This document shows, in pieces, positions 16,533 through 25,789 of a stretch of DNA of 64,000 nt. A model generated the notes under the pieces. The model was not told the origin of the DNA. It saw nothing but the letters and a program-made list of their open reading frames with translations, and made no database searches. Positions within the stretch are counted from its first letter, which is position 1. Each line of letters begins with the position of its first letter. Source of the DNA: Herpetosiphon aurantiacus DSM 785 (GTDB taxonomy: Bacteria > Chloroflexota > Chloroflexia > Chloroflexales > Herpetosiphonaceae); contig CP000875.1 in assembly GCA_000018565.1 (NCBI GenBank), forward strand, positions 5,285,199 to 5,349,198. Reading direction: 5' to 3'. Made by a program: the position numbers and the translations under genes.

Positions 16533-17522
16533 CTAATAGCGCCGTTTAGGCAGATCTTGGGCGGCAGTTGCTTGGCGAAAAATTCCTTCGTTCGATTTAA
16601 CCCAGCGTTCAAATGGCTCGCCGTTGACGATTTTCAGGGCAGTTTCAAAAAATTGTGGCCCAAGCAACGGGTTACATTCAACCGTTACATTCAAATCGCC
16701 AGCAATCATGGCTTTGAAGGCATCTTCAACGGCATCGATCGAGACAATTTTGACCTCGACCCCTGGTTTGATGCCTAATTCTTTGAGCAATTCGATCGCA
16801 CCCAAGGCCATATCATCGTTGTGAGCATAAATCGCATCAAAATCAGTGCCATATTGCTTGATCAAGCCTTGCAACACAGTTTTGCCTTGAGCACGGGTAA
16901 AATCACCGCTTTTTGAGACCAAAACCTGCATTTCGGGATATTTTTTCAAGCAATTATGAAAGCCAGTTTTACGATCGCGGGCGGGAGCCGAGCCAACCGT
17001 GCCTTCTAGCTCAATAATCGTGCCTTTTTGATTGAGCAACTGAGCCATTTCTTCGCAAGCGCGTTCACCTTCTAATACAAAATCCGAGCCAATAAATGCG
17101 GTAATTAATTCGTCGGGCACATTGGCCGTGCGATCAACCACAATAATTGGAATTCCAGCGGCTTTGGCTTCAGCAAACACCTCATCCCAGCCATCGGCAA
17201 CAATTGGCGAAACCCCAATCAGATCAACTTTTTGAGTGATGAACGAACGAATCGCATTAATTTGGTTAATTTGTTCCTGTTGGGCATCAGCAAAACGTAA
17301 GTCAACGCCCAAATCTTGGGCACTTTCTTGGATTGAGAGGGTATTAGCGGTGCGCCAGCGGCTTTCAGCGCCGATTTGCGAATAGCCAATCACCAAATCG
17401 GCATAGGTTTTAGTGGGTTTATCGGCAGTTACCGTTTGGTTGGTTTGGCTTGAGCCACAAGCTACCAAACTCAACAGAGTTACCAAAATCAATAAACGTT
17501 TGATCAATGCATGCTGTGACAT
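16533..17522 (-). CDS. Sugar-type solute-binding lipoprotein
   Basis: This 329-residue periplasmic-binding-protein family member (LacI/ribose-binding type, closest in style to YtfQ-like proteins) has a lipoprotein signal with the lipobox LVAC, Cys22. VIGYSQIGAESRWRTANT opens the ligand-binding fold, VDLIGVSPI and HNDDMALGAIELLKELG are typical segments. No permease or ATPase gene is near. It is co-oriented with a membrane HAMP-STAS sensor 29 bases downstream, so it may feed ligand information to that sensor rather than serve transport. The start at 17522 has GGAG upstream. Confidence 0.88.
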   Translation of the reverse strand: MSQHALIKRLLILVTLLSLVACGSSQTNQTVTADKPTKTYADLVIGYSQIGAESRWRTANTLSIQESAQDLGVDLRFADAQQEQINQINAIRSFITQKVDLIGVSPIVADGWDEVFAEAKAAGIPIIVVDRTANVPDELITAFIGSDFVLEGERACEEMAQLLNQKGTIIELEGTVGSAPARDRKTGFHNCLKKYPEMQVLVSKSGDFTRAQGKTVLQGLIKQYGTDFDAIYAHNDDMALGAIELLKELGIKPGVEVKIVSIDAVEDAFKAMIAGDLNVTVECNPLLGPQFFETALKIVNGEPFERWVKSNEGIFRQATAAQDLPKRRY

Positions 17523-17750
17523 AGGGTACGCTCCGATGGACGCTATGTACACTCACTCTCATGTGATGCTGCGTTGGCGATCCTAACACAGCCAATTCGC
17601 CCGACTCAATAGGCTAAATCGCTAAACTCTCTAGGTATAGCCTTCGATGCTATGGGGGATTAACAAGTGGTAACAGCTTAACCCTCTTGCAGATCGATGG
17701 CTTTAAGGTAGAGTAAACGCAGCAATCGGTTATATCGATCTGGAGGAGCT

Positions 17751-18086
17751 ATGTCGGATACAGCCCATGTTGTTTTGATCAGCACCAGCAATGCTGATGA
17801 GGCCCGCACATTGGCCCGCGCCTTGGTTACTGAACGGCTGGCCGCCAGTGTCAATATTTTGCCCCAAGTTACCTCGATTTATCATTGGGATGGAATACTC
17901 AAGGAAGAGCCTGAAATCTTGTTGATTGTGCGAACCCGAGCCGATGCCTTGGGCAGTTTGATCGAGCGCGTCGAACAATTGCACTCCTATTCGCTACCCG
18001 AAATTATTGCTTTGCCAATTGTTGATGGCTCACAACGCTTTTTAAACTGGATTTTGAGCGAAGTCATGACCAATGAGGATGCCTAA
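17751..18086 (+). CDS. cutA: Divalent cation tolerance protein CutA
   Basis: This 111-residue trimeric CutA1 homologue shows the typical core: LISTSNADEARTLARALV near the start, LAASVNILPQVTSIYHWDG at about residues 32-50, and HSYSLPEIIALPI toward the end. The cellular role of CutA is still debated (copper tolerance, signalling). GGAGG lies upstream of the ATG. The stop overlaps the next start as TAATG, coupling it to a response regulator gene. Confidence 0.95.
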   Translation: MSDTAHVVLISTSNADEARTLARALVTERLAASVNILPQVTSIYHWDGILKEEPEILLIVRTRADALGSLIERVEQLHSYSLPEIIALPIVDGSQRFLNWILSEVMTNEDA

Positions 18087-18784
18087 TGCAACGTATTTTA
18101 ATTGTTGATGATGAACCAAGTGTGGTTGATGTAGTGCGTTCGCGCTTCGAGCGCGAAGGCTTTGCCGTGGGCGAAACTGGCTCAGGCGAAGATGCCTTGG
18201 TACGCTTGCGCAACGAAACCTATGATCTGTTAATTTTGGATATTGGCCTGCCTGGGATCGATGGCTTTGGCGTGTTGCGCCAAATGCGAGCCGAGGGCTT
18301 TGAGCAACCAGTGATTATGTTAACTGCACGTGCCGATGAGGTTGATCGAGTGGTCGGTTTGGAGCTGGGCGCTGATGATTACGTGGTCAAGCCATTTTCC
18401 CCGCGTGAACTAGTGGCCAGAGTACGTGCATTGTTGCGGCGTACTGCTGAGGCTAGCCGTTTGCGCCAACAAATTGGTGATGCAGCCCCAACCTCAAGTG
18501 GCTTACAGCTCGATAATGCTCGTCGCCGCGCTACCTTCCGTGATGTGCAACTCACCTTGCGGCCCAAAGAATTCGATTTATTGGCCTACTTGGCTTCGCA
18601 CCCAGGCCAAGTGTTTACCCGCGAAGTGCTACTAGGGCAAGTTTGGGGCTATGATGAATATGTTGATGCCCGCACCGTCGATGTACATATTCGGCGTTTG
18701 CGCTCAAAATTAAGCGAGATCGATGCTGAATCGAATTTGATTCAGACTGAGTGGGGCATTGGCTATCGCTTTATCGAGGGTTAG
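18086..18784 (+). CDS. OmpR-family response regulator
   Basis: This 232-residue DNA-binding response regulator has a receiver domain with the acidic pair DDE (residues 8-10), phospho-acceptor Asp52 (LLILDIGLPG), Thr80 and Lys102 (VKPFSP), and a winged-helix C-terminal domain ending in LIQTEWGIGYRF. It overlaps cutA by one base and has no histidine kinase gene beside it in the window, so its partner is elsewhere. The target genes are unknown. Confidence 0.95.
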   Translation: MQRILIVDDEPSVVDVVRSRFEREGFAVGETGSGEDALVRLRNETYDLLILDIGLPGIDGFGVLRQMRAEGFEQPVIMLTARADEVDRVVGLELGADDYVVKPFSPRELVARVRALLRRTAEASRLRQQIGDAAPTSSGLQLDNARRRATFRDVQLTLRPKEFDLLAYLASHPGQVFTREVLLGQVWGYDEYVDARTVDVHIRRLRSKLSEIDAESNLIQTEWGIGYRFIEG

Positions 18785-18889
18785 AAATAAGCCATGGTTC
18801 ATCCCCAGCCACTGCTCCTATCGCTCTGGGAGAAGGGCTGGGGATACAAAAATCGTCAATTGCGGAATGCCCAAACTCACTCAATTGAG

Positions 18890-19369
18890 TTAAATCTGGA
18901 AGGTATTGACGAGTTCGATATTGCGTTCACGCAGTAGGCTTTCAACCACGCCAGCTTGATCGGCGTTATCGTTATCGATCGCCAAAATCGTTTCGCCAGC
19001 TTTGAGTGCTTGCTCATACGAGGCGGCCAAATCGTTGCCAAGGCCAATTTGGCTAAAAGCGCCTAAAACTCCGCCTGCTGCTGCCCCTGCCACCGTCGAG
19101 CCAAGAATGCCTGCACCCAAGGCTGGGCCAATGCCAGGAATGGCAAATGACATTAAGCCAGCTACAACGCCGACGACACTGCCAGCCGTAACCCCTGCCG
19201 CTGCCCCAGCAGCAACTTCAGTACGATCCTGTTTGGCCTCAACCGTTGCATCCGAAGCATACAAAACCCCAATATCATCAGGCTTGACATCTGATTGATG
19301 CAATTGCTGGAGTAATCCGTCGAGCGCCGCCCGATCGGTCAAAATTCCCATAACGCGATAGCGTGCCAT
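18890..19369 (-). CDS. Glycine-zipper general-stress-like protein
   Basis: This 159-residue protein has an N-terminal alpha/beta segment (YRVMGILTDRAALDGLL) like general stress protein 17M/YflT domains. A long Gly/Ala-rich hydrophobic middle (about residues 52-102) looks like a glycine zipper that may associate with membranes, and the C-terminal segment is short. A membrane or stress role is a guess from the fold. It is convergent with the response regulator gene and its start (ATG) has AGGAGC just upstream. Confidence 0.7.
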   Translation of the reverse strand: MARYRVMGILTDRAALDGLLQQLHQSDVKPDDIGVLYASDATVEAKQDRTEVAAGAAAGVTAGSVVGVVAGLMSFAIPGIGPALGAGILGSTVAGAAAGGVLGAFSQIGLGNDLAASYEQALKAGETILAIDNDNADQAGVVESLLRERNIELVNTFQI

Positions 19370-19451
19370 ATGTGCTCCTTTATCGTAAAAACTACCGATT
19401 TGTAGGCAAGCGCTATGCCAGCGTTTAGGATTAATTTGTTATCATGCGGCT

Positions 19452-20795
19452 ATGAAACGTTGTTTATGCGCATGCTGGCTGCTGTTACTATTTGCCAGCC
19501 AACCACAAACCGCTCAGGCACACAGCCTTGATCAGCTTTTTCAAGATATGCGGGTGCAGATTCAGCCAACTCAAATTGTGCTGACCGTACACTTAATCGC
19601 TGGCCCGCTGATTACGCCGCGTTTGTGGGAGCACTTGGATACTGATCGTTCGCAAACGCTGGATCAAATTGAAATTGAGCGTTGGTGTGCTGAGTTTAAT
19701 CGCAATTTGGAATTGGCGTTTGATCACCAAGCACTCTCATTGACCTTGTATGAAGTCAGCGAATTTCCGACCACCAAAGCTGATTTTATTGGCTCGAATG
19801 CGACGAATTTAACCTGGACGGTGCAGGCAGCGCTTGGGCCAATCGCCACAGGCGAACATCTGCTCAGCTTAAAATCGAATAATTACCATGATATTAGTGT
19901 TGTCGATTGGAGCAAAACCCGTGGCCGAGCAGGGATTGTGGCCCAAGATGCTAGCACCATGGACTTGCATAGTGCTCAGTTTCCAATTAAATGGCCTAGC
20001 AATTTTCGCAGCGATGGCGCGATTGCCTTGCCAACGGCGGAACCGAGTGCCCCGCAACAACCAAGCTCAAGCCTCGTGGCCCGTTTGCAAACTGGCGATA
20101 GTTCGTTTGGCTTGATCGCGGCAACGCTGGGGCTGGCTTTTGGATTTGGCGCGGTTCATGCCTTACAACCTGGCCATGGCAAAACCTTGGTCGCGGCCTA
20201 TCTGGTTGGCTCACGCGGCACGATTCAACAAGCGACCTTGCTGGGCGCAATTGTTACGCTGACCCATACTGCCAGTGTTTTTGCCTTGGGCGGGTTGATG
20301 TTGCTGTTCAGTGCTTGGGCTACGCCTGAGCGCTTTATCCCAATTCTGACATTCGTTTCGGGAGTTTTGGTAGCAGGCTTGGGTTTGCGCATGCTCTGGG
20401 AGCGGCTGCAAGCGCTGCGTTCTGGCAACCAAGGCCATTCCCATGGTGGCTTGTTTCATAGCCATGGCGATGGTGGGGCAGGCCATAGCCATGTGAGCAA
20501 CCGCAAATTACTAGGCTTGGGCATTTCGGGTGGGCTTGTGCCCTGCCCCGAAGCCTTGGTGATTATGATTGTTGCGGCGACGCTTGGCCGAATTGGCCTC
20601 GGCTTGGCGATGATTGTGGCGTTTAGTGCTGGTTTGGCGGCGGTCTTAATCGGCATTGGGATTGTGCTGGTAACACTTGGCTCGCGCCTGATCAAAACCA
20701 GCCAGCCCGATGCCCGTTGGTTGCGTTGGCTGCCAATCGCCAGCGCTGGTGTGGTGACAATCCTTGGAATTGGGCTTATGCTTCAAACAATCTAA
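19452..20795 (+). CDS. NicO/RcnA-family nickel-cobalt exporter with N-terminal extension
   Basis: This 447-residue protein has a signal peptide (residues 1-23), an extracytoplasmic domain of about 190 residues containing an EF-hand-like loop DTDRSQTLDQIE, then six membrane helices of the NicO fold. HALQPGHGKTLVAAYLVGS is the family signature. A His-rich loop, HSHGGLFHSHGDGGAGHSH, lies between the helices and probably binds metal, and GGLVPCPEALVIM follows. Ni/Co efflux is the likely role; related proteins with this N-terminal domain are called HoxN/HupN/NixA-like or 'high-affinity nickel transport' loosely. Confidence 0.88.
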   Translation: MKRCLCACWLLLLFASQPQTAQAHSLDQLFQDMRVQIQPTQIVLTVHLIAGPLITPRLWEHLDTDRSQTLDQIEIERWCAEFNRNLELAFDHQALSLTLYEVSEFPTTKADFIGSNATNLTWTVQAALGPIATGEHLLSLKSNNYHDISVVDWSKTRGRAGIVAQDASTMDLHSAQFPIKWPSNFRSDGAIALPTAEPSAPQQPSSSLVARLQTGDSSFGLIAATLGLAFGFGAVHALQPGHGKTLVAAYLVGSRGTIQQATLLGAIVTLTHTASVFALGGLMLLFSAWATPERFIPILTFVSGVLVAGLGLRMLWERLQALRSGNQGHSHGGLFHSHGDGGAGHSHVSNRKLLGLGISGGLVPCPEALVIMIVAATLGRIGLGLAMIVAFSAGLAAVLIGIGIVLVTLGSRLIKTSQPDARWLRWLPIASAGVVTILGIGLMLQTI

Positions 20796-20819
20796 ATTTC
20801 TAGCAATCAGGAGCAGCGC

Positions 20820-21674
20820 ATGGCATTGATTGTGGTCGTTGGGGGAGCTGATACTGGACGTGCTCCGATGGGTGCGGTGCTATTACGCCGCTTGTTGCTC
20901 GAATCGTACCCAACCTGGCAAATTGAATCTGCTGGGGTGTTGGGCCACGATGGCGATACGTGGCAACCAGAAGCTCGCATGGCCTTGGAGCATTTGAGCG
21001 CTACGCCACCAACGCATACTGCGCGTTCGTTGAGCGCTGAACTAGCCCACCAAGCCGATTTGCTGTTGGCGGTTGATCGGGGGGTTGGCCGCGCTTTGGA
21101 GTTGCAATACCCCAACGGGCGTTGGCAAGTGCTGCCCGATTTGGCCGAAACCCCGCGCGAGGTGCTCGACCCATTTCGCATGACCCTTGATGCATGGCTG
21201 ATTTATGGCCGTGAGCTTGAGCATCAATTAAAAGTAGCGCTGAGCAAAATTATTGCCTATTGCCAAGGCCAAGCAATCGCTCCAACCGCTCAAGCAGCGC
21301 AGGTTGAATCTGTCACTCAAGCAGAAACTAGTCCAGTTGAGCTTGCTTCCGAGGTGCATCCGGCCTATCGGCGTTTGCATATTTTGGCCTTCGGCATCGC
21401 TGGTATTCCTGAAGTGATCGATTGGAGCAAAGCGCGGAATAGTTTACGCGAGGCCATGCAACAGTTTGCCAATTATCTCGCTGCTAGTGCTGGGCCGAGC
21501 GATCTGCGGCCTGCGGCGTTGGCGATGCTGGGCGGGGTGTTGGGCAATGGCAGCGATCCACTAAACGCGAATCAACTAGCCATTCTACGCGAAATTGTCG
21601 GGCGGGTGGCCCAAACCCTTGATCCTCAAGATTTGGCGGGCTTAGCAGGAGCAATCGGGCGGTGGCAGAGTTAA
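20820..21674 (+). CDS. Low-molecular-weight phosphatase-like protein lacking the catalytic Cys
   Basis: Residues 1-140 match the LMW protein tyrosine phosphatase/arsenate reductase fold: VVVGGADTGRAPMG, then IESAGV, and VLDPFRM where DP[YF] holds the general acid. The P-loop CX5R reads G-G-A-D-T-G-R: Gly8 stands where the nucleophilic Cys should be, while Arg14 is kept. About 140 further residues have no recognised domain. AGGAG precedes the ATG. The 3' end overlaps the DUF2357 nuclease gene by 13 bases. It probably binds phosphate or a phosphoprotein rather than hydrolysing it. Confidence 0.75.
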   Translation: MALIVVVGGADTGRAPMGAVLLRRLLLESYPTWQIESAGVLGHDGDTWQPEARMALEHLSATPPTHTARSLSAELAHQADLLLAVDRGVGRALELQYPNGRWQVLPDLAETPREVLDPFRMTLDAWLIYGRELEHQLKVALSKIIAYCQGQAIAPTAQAAQVESVTQAETSPVELASEVHPAYRRLHILAFGIAGIPEVIDWSKARNSLREAMQQFANYLAASAGPSDLRPAALAMLGGVLGNGSDPLNANQLAILREIVGRVAQTLDPQDLAGLAGAIGRWQS

Positions 21675-23212
21675 TTCCACTGACAATTAACGGTATCGAT
21701 AGCCAAGCAACTGTGCATGTCACTGCCAGCGCTTGGAATGAGTGGGCCGTGGTCAACATGGCTTGCCCAGCCCAAACCAATGTGCGCAATGCGCAGCTTT
21801 CGATTGGTGCTGATAATTTGGGTGTGCCCCAAGTCAGCCCATTTGATCCAACTTGGCGTTGGTCGTGGTTGCCACGTGGCCAGGCGGGCACAGTTTATGG
21901 CCGGTTGCAGATTGAATGGGCTGATGGCGAAATTCAGCAGCAGCAGTTTCAATTTGAGCTTCAGCCACATTTGCTTGATCGTGAATTGTGGCGAGCATTG
22001 CTGAACGATCTCAGCTCGTTGGCTCGTTCGCTCGCCTTGCGAATTGCCAGCCCCAGCTTTGCCCAAGCGGTGTTAGTGCCGTTGCTCCCCGATGATCCTA
22101 GCCCATTTTTAGAAGCGCTGAGCTTGATTAACCAAAGTAGCCAGCAAGCGAGCCAGATTGTACGCAGCTTGCAGCGTCAGGCCAAATCGACACTTGAACG
22201 CCAACCGCGAACAACTGACTTGGGCACGGCTCAGCAATTTAAGCTCGATCAATTGGCTCAGCCCAGCGAGCGTTATCACGTGCTCGAACCGTATGGCCTC
22301 GTGCCAGAGCAGGTGCAGGCTGAGCATGCCCAAGCTTCATTCGATCTGCCAGAGCATCGCTGGTTGATTGGCTTGATTCAGCAAATTGAGCGGCGTTTAC
22401 GCAATTTACGTCGCCTTGCTCGTGAACAACGCCAGCTTGATTTAACCAGTATTCAAGCAACAATTGAGCAACGACTGACGGCTTTGCGCCAATTACGCCA
22501 AGCAGCGCCCTTGGCGGGTTTAAAAGCTCGCCAGCAGCCAGTCCAAAGCCAACTGATCAACCGTGATGCGCGTTACCGACCGATTCGCCAGTTGGCGCGA
22601 AGTTTGCATGAACAGCCGTTGCTCACCTTGGAAGTTGGCAGTTTGGCCTTGCCCTTGGCCGATGTGCCAACCCTCTATGAGCAATGGTGTGCGCTAGCTG
22701 TCGCCCAGGTTTTAGCCGAATTAGGCCAGGTTGAAGCCCAACATCTGCTGATCGATAACCCTCAGCGTGAACGTTGGGTGCTTGAATTAAATTCCGCCAC
22801 ACCGTTGTTGAGCGTGCGGATTGGCTCACAGCTTTGGCATTTGCGCTACCAAGCGCGATTTAGCGCCCAGCCCGATTCTGATGGTTTTTATAGCCTTGAT
22901 CGATATTTGCGCATCCCCGATTTGGTGTTACAAACTGCCACGGCCAATGCCAAGCAGGTGTTGGTGCTTGATGCCAAATATCGCCGAGCGCCTGACCAGC
23001 GGGTTCCGCAAAGTGCGCTTGATGATGTCTATGCCTATCGTGGCAGCTTGGGCTACAATGGTCAGCCATGTGTGCTAGCCGCCGCAATTCTGTACCCACA
23101 AGCAAACACACTTGAGGAATTTGGCTCGATTGCGGCAATTGGCCTCATTCCCAATCAGCTTAATCAGCTAAAAACCTGGTTGGAGCGTTGGCTCAACCAG
23201 CTTGATCAATAA
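21662..23212 (+). CDS. DUF2357 / PD-(D/E)XK nuclease-like protein
   Basis: This 516-residue protein has an N-terminal beta-rich part, a helical DUF2357-like middle (about residues 95-290) and a C-terminal restriction-endonuclease-like domain. The PD-(D/E)XK core is PD at 419-420 and D437-A-K439 (VLVLDAKYRR), all intact. DUF2357 nucleases are known as McrC-like partners of McrB GTPases in type IV restriction, but no McrB-type gene is in the window. The start is GTG at 21662, inside the preceding gene. Partnership with the pseudo-phosphatase is implied by the overlap. Confidence 0.78.
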   Translation: MAELIPLTINGIDSQATVHVTASAWNEWAVVNMACPAQTNVRNAQLSIGADNLGVPQVSPFDPTWRWSWLPRGQAGTVYGRLQIEWADGEIQQQQFQFELQPHLLDRELWRALLNDLSSLARSLALRIASPSFAQAVLVPLLPDDPSPFLEALSLINQSSQQASQIVRSLQRQAKSTLERQPRTTDLGTAQQFKLDQLAQPSERYHVLEPYGLVPEQVQAEHAQASFDLPEHRWLIGLIQQIERRLRNLRRLAREQRQLDLTSIQATIEQRLTALRQLRQAAPLAGLKARQQPVQSQLINRDARYRPIRQLARSLHEQPLLTLEVGSLALPLADVPTLYEQWCALAVAQVLAELGQVEAQHLLIDNPQRERWVLELNSATPLLSVRIGSQLWHLRYQARFSAQPDSDGFYSLDRYLRIPDLVLQTATANAKQVLVLDAKYRRAPDQRVPQSALDDVYAYRGSLGYNGQPCVLAAAILYPQANTLEEFGSIAAIGLIPNQLNQLKTWLERWLNQLDQ

Positions 23213-23226
23213 AAGGAACCGAATTC

Positions 23227-23604
23227 ATGCCAGTCTATGAATATGTTTGTTCGGAATGCCAAGGGCGTTTTGCCCGCTTGGTACGAGGTTTTAGCGACCC
23301 CAGCGATTTGCAATGCCCACGCTGTTCGAGCCAAGCAGTGCGGCGGGCGATCTCACGAGTTGCGGTGGTGCGCAGCGAAGATGCCCGTTTGGATGCAATG
23401 GCCGATTCGTCGATGTTCAACGATCTTGATGAAAACGACCCGCGTTCAGTTGCTCGTTGGGCCAAGAAAATGGGCCGTGAGCTAGGCGATGATCTCGGTG
23501 GTGATTGGAATGAAATGGTCGATCAGATGATCGATGAAGAAATGGGTGGCGAGGGCGATAATCAAACAGGCGGTACTGCCAGCAACGATTTGGGTTGGGG
23601 TTAA
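23227..23604 (+). CDS. FmdB-family zinc ribbon protein
   Basis: This 125-residue protein starts MPVYEYVCSECQ with a second pair CPRC at about residues 30-33, the standard FmdB putative regulatory zinc ribbon. The acidic C-terminal half (DDLGGDWNEMVDQMIDEEMG) is unstructured-looking. It follows the nuclease gene by 14 bases with AAAGGAACC upstream, so it is likely in the same transcript. The function of the family is poorly known. Confidence 0.85.
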   Translation: MPVYEYVCSECQGRFARLVRGFSDPSDLQCPRCSSQAVRRAISRVAVVRSEDARLDAMADSSMFNDLDENDPRSVARWAKKMGRELGDDLGGDWNEMVDQMIDEEMGGEGDNQTGGTASNDLGWG

Positions 23605-23650
23605 AAGCGCATAGAGCATAGCACATAGAGCATAGCTGTAATGGTTCATT

Positions 23651-23884
23651 CCCTCACCCCTAGCCTCTCCCCCTCGCCTCGCGTGCGGGAGAGCTTACAA
23701 GGGTAGGTTTTCATTGCAAACCACGGATAGGCTGGTTCATCGGTGGATGAATACCTGCCGATCCATGCCCTTGAGGGGGTGCAGGGGGATTAAAGCCCCC
23801 TGCGTCTCCCGCCTTGAGGCGGGCCGGAAGGGTGGTGATCACCCATGATTGGAAAAAACCTACCCTTGAAAGGAGGGGGTGAGG
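23651..23884. mobile_element. MITE-like element (family B) inserted in a family A palindrome
   Basis: A 179-bp element at 23694-23872 is bounded by CTTACAAGGGTAGGTTTT and AAAACCTACCCTTGAAAG, 18-bp terminal inverted repeats with one mismatch. Its interior matches 28704-28883. Left and right of it are the two halves of a family A palindrome (CCCTCACCCCTAGCC at 23651 and GGAGGGGGTGAGG ending 23884), so B has inserted into A. A further AAAACCTACCCTTGGAA stands at about 23923-23940. There is no transposase gene. The rest of the 23605-24110 gap shows no gene. Confidence 0.8.
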
Positions 23885-24110
23885 CCATACCAATCGGCGG
23901 TACATCCCACTCAAGCATTGTAAAAAACCTACCCTTGGAACATCAAGGCCAATTACTTCAACATTCTGCCCTTAGCAAACGTCTAAAACTCCATAATATC
24001 CATTGCAAATTCCCTCTTCTAGGCTAAGCATGGTATTATTGCCAAAGGATTGGCGGCAGTGCATTGGGCATTGTGCAGCCTCGAATTCATGACAAGTTAG
24101 GGTGCTTTAT

Positions 24111-25076
24111 ATGTTTCGACGACTCTTCGGTGGTGAAGAACGCTCCGAACAAGAAATTAAACAAGAAGAAAAAAAGATTGAACAAAGTGTTCAAAAAACC
24201 CGTAGTGGCTTTTTTGGCCGCATTACGGCTATGTTTCGTAGCGAAGATCCCATCACCAACGAGCTGTGGGATGAGCTAGAGGAATTGTTGATTGCTGGCG
24301 ATGTTGGGGCCGAAAATGCCCTTAAAATTGTTGAGCGGGTGCGCGAAAAGTGCGAGAAGAAGGGCTTTAAGTTTGCCAGTGAAGCCCGTTCGTTGCTCAA
24401 AAGCGAGCTGGTCAACCGCCTCGATGTGGATACGCCGCAATACTCCGAACGCTCAACCAAGCCGTATGTCATTTTGGTAGTAGGAGTCAATGGGGTTGGC
24501 AAAACCACCTTGATCGCCAAATTGGCTAATCGCTACAAAGCCATGGGCAAAAATGTCATCCTCGCTGCCGCCGATACCTTTCGGGCAGCGGCGATCGATC
24601 AATTGCAACACTGGGCCGATCGGGTCGGCGTGCCGATGATTAGCCAACAACCAGGCTCCGATCCAGGCGCGGTGGCCTACGACGCAACCCAGGCAACCTA
24701 CAATCAACAAGCCGATGTGCTGATTATCGACACAGCTGGGCGCTTGCAAAGCAAGCACAACTTGATGAAGGAGCTTGAAAAAATCTCCAATGTAGTCAAG
24801 AAGCGCTGGCAATATGCTCCCCACGAGGTGTTGTTGGTGCTCGATGCAACAACTGGCCAAAATGGCTTGATTCAAGCACGAGCCTTTACCCAAGCCGCCC
24901 AAGTGACCCACTTGGCCTTGACCAAACTTGATGGCACAGCCAAAGGTGGCATTGCCTTCGCGATTGTCCAAGAAATCGAGCGCCCGATTAAATATATCGG
25001 CACTGGCGAAACGATCAACGATTTAGCCTTGTTCGATGGTGAATCCTTCGTTAATGCGCTCTTCGAGGAGGAATAA
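24111..25076 (+). CDS. ftsY: Signal recognition particle receptor FtsY
   Basis: This 321-residue SRP GTPase receives ribosome-SRP complexes at the membrane. The N-terminal charged region ([17 protein letters not shown]) is short. The N domain is followed by the G domain with GVNGVGKTT at 125-133, DTAGR at 207-211 and TKLDG at 271-275. The start is ATG 24111 with AGGGTG upstream; a frame from GTG 24102 is longer by three codons. A small zinc-ribbon gene begins one base after its stop. Confidence 0.96.
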   Translation: MFRRLFGGEERSEQEIKQEEKKIEQSVQKTRSGFFGRITAMFRSEDPITNELWDELEELLIAGDVGAENALKIVERVREKCEKKGFKFASEARSLLKSELVNRLDVDTPQYSERSTKPYVILVVGVNGVGKTTLIAKLANRYKAMGKNVILAAADTFRAAAIDQLQHWADRVGVPMISQQPGSDPGAVAYDATQATYNQQADVLIIDTAGRLQSKHNLMKELEKISNVVKKRWQYAPHEVLLVLDATTGQNGLIQARAFTQAAQVTHLALTKLDGTAKGGIAFAIVQEIERPIKYIGTGETINDLALFDGESFVNALFEEE

Positions 25077-25077
25077 C

Positions 25078-25269
25078 ATGGCAAAATTGCTTTGCCCAGC
25101 ATGTAAAAAAGCCCTCAAGCTCAGCCCAGTGATGCGGGTTGGGGCGCAAGTTGGCTGCGTCAACTGCGATAATGTGCTCAAGATCGTCAGCCGTGATCCC
25201 GATAAGGTTGTGGTGGTTTCCGAAGCCGAAACCCTCAATCCTGATAGCAAACCAGAATCATATGCCTAA
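25078..25269 (+). CDS. Small zinc-ribbon protein
   Basis: This 63-residue protein has two Cys pairs, CPAC at 6-9 and CVNC at about 27-30, with a short beta-ribbon between. The general look is LysW-like, but the C-terminus (PESYA) lacks the acidic EDWGE-type end that carries amino acids on LysW, so a carrier role is not supported. GGAGGAA lies upstream of the ATG, overlapping the end of ftsY. Its stop overlaps the next start by 8 bases. Confidence 0.8.
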   Translation: MAKLLCPACKKALKLSPVMRVGAQVGCVNCDNVLKIVSRDPDKVVVVSEAETLNPDSKPESYA

Positions 25270-25789
25270 TTGGTCGTTGACACAACTGCGTCAATTGTTG
25301 CTGATCGGCCTGTTAGCGCCATTGCTAACAGGCTGTTTGCTGATGGCTGGGCGTAACGAGCAAGCCACCATTACCGCCGAACTTGGTTCGCAGAATGTTG
25401 AGTTTGTCAGCAGCGATACCAACGGCGAGGCCGTGTTGCAAGCGCTGGATATTGGCACATTGCCAATGTTGCTCGATGTAACCTTTAATGCCCAAGTTGC
25501 CAGCGGCGAGTTGGTGATCGAGGTGTTGAGTGGCGAACAAGCCAATGTAGCGTTTACTGTAGTTGCTTCAGCCGAGGGTAGCAGCCAACGCGGCATCGTG
25601 ATGAGCAATGATGTTGGCGATTTACAATACCGCGTGCGTTCAACCAACGCTCGTAATGGCATTTATCGCATCAGCTATCAGCCGCCGCCTACGCCAACCC
25701 CTACGCTAACTCCATCGCCAACTTGGACGCTCACGCCGAGCACCACCCCAACTGTTGAGCCAACAGCGGAGGTTACTGCCACACCATGA
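25262..25789 (+). CDS. Lipoprotein of unknown function
   Basis: This 175-residue exported lipoprotein has a signal with lipobox LLTGC (Cys25). A beta-rich middle (about 35-135) resembles small extracellular sandwich domains, and a Pro/Thr-rich tail (PTPTPTLTPSPT and on) likely spans the cell wall or extends from the membrane. It overlaps the zinc-ribbon gene by 8 bases and the following membrane protein by 4 (ATGA). No family is recognised. Confidence 0.8.
   Translation: MPNWSLTQLRQLLLIGLLAPLLTGCLLMAGRNEQATITAELGSQNVEFVSSDTNGEAVLQALDIGTLPMLLDVTFNAQVASGELVIEVLSGEQANVAFTVVASAEGSSQRGIVMSNDVGDLQYRVRSTNARNGIYRISYQPPPTPTPTLTPSPTWTLTPSTTPTVEPTAEVTATP

Noticed and set aside
25078-25269. LysW-type amino-group carrier for arginine or lysine synthesis
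   Set aside because: The zinc ribbon fits loosely but the required acidic C-terminal end (EDWGE type) is absent, and the ArgC/ArgB/ArgJ acetyl pathway is complete here.
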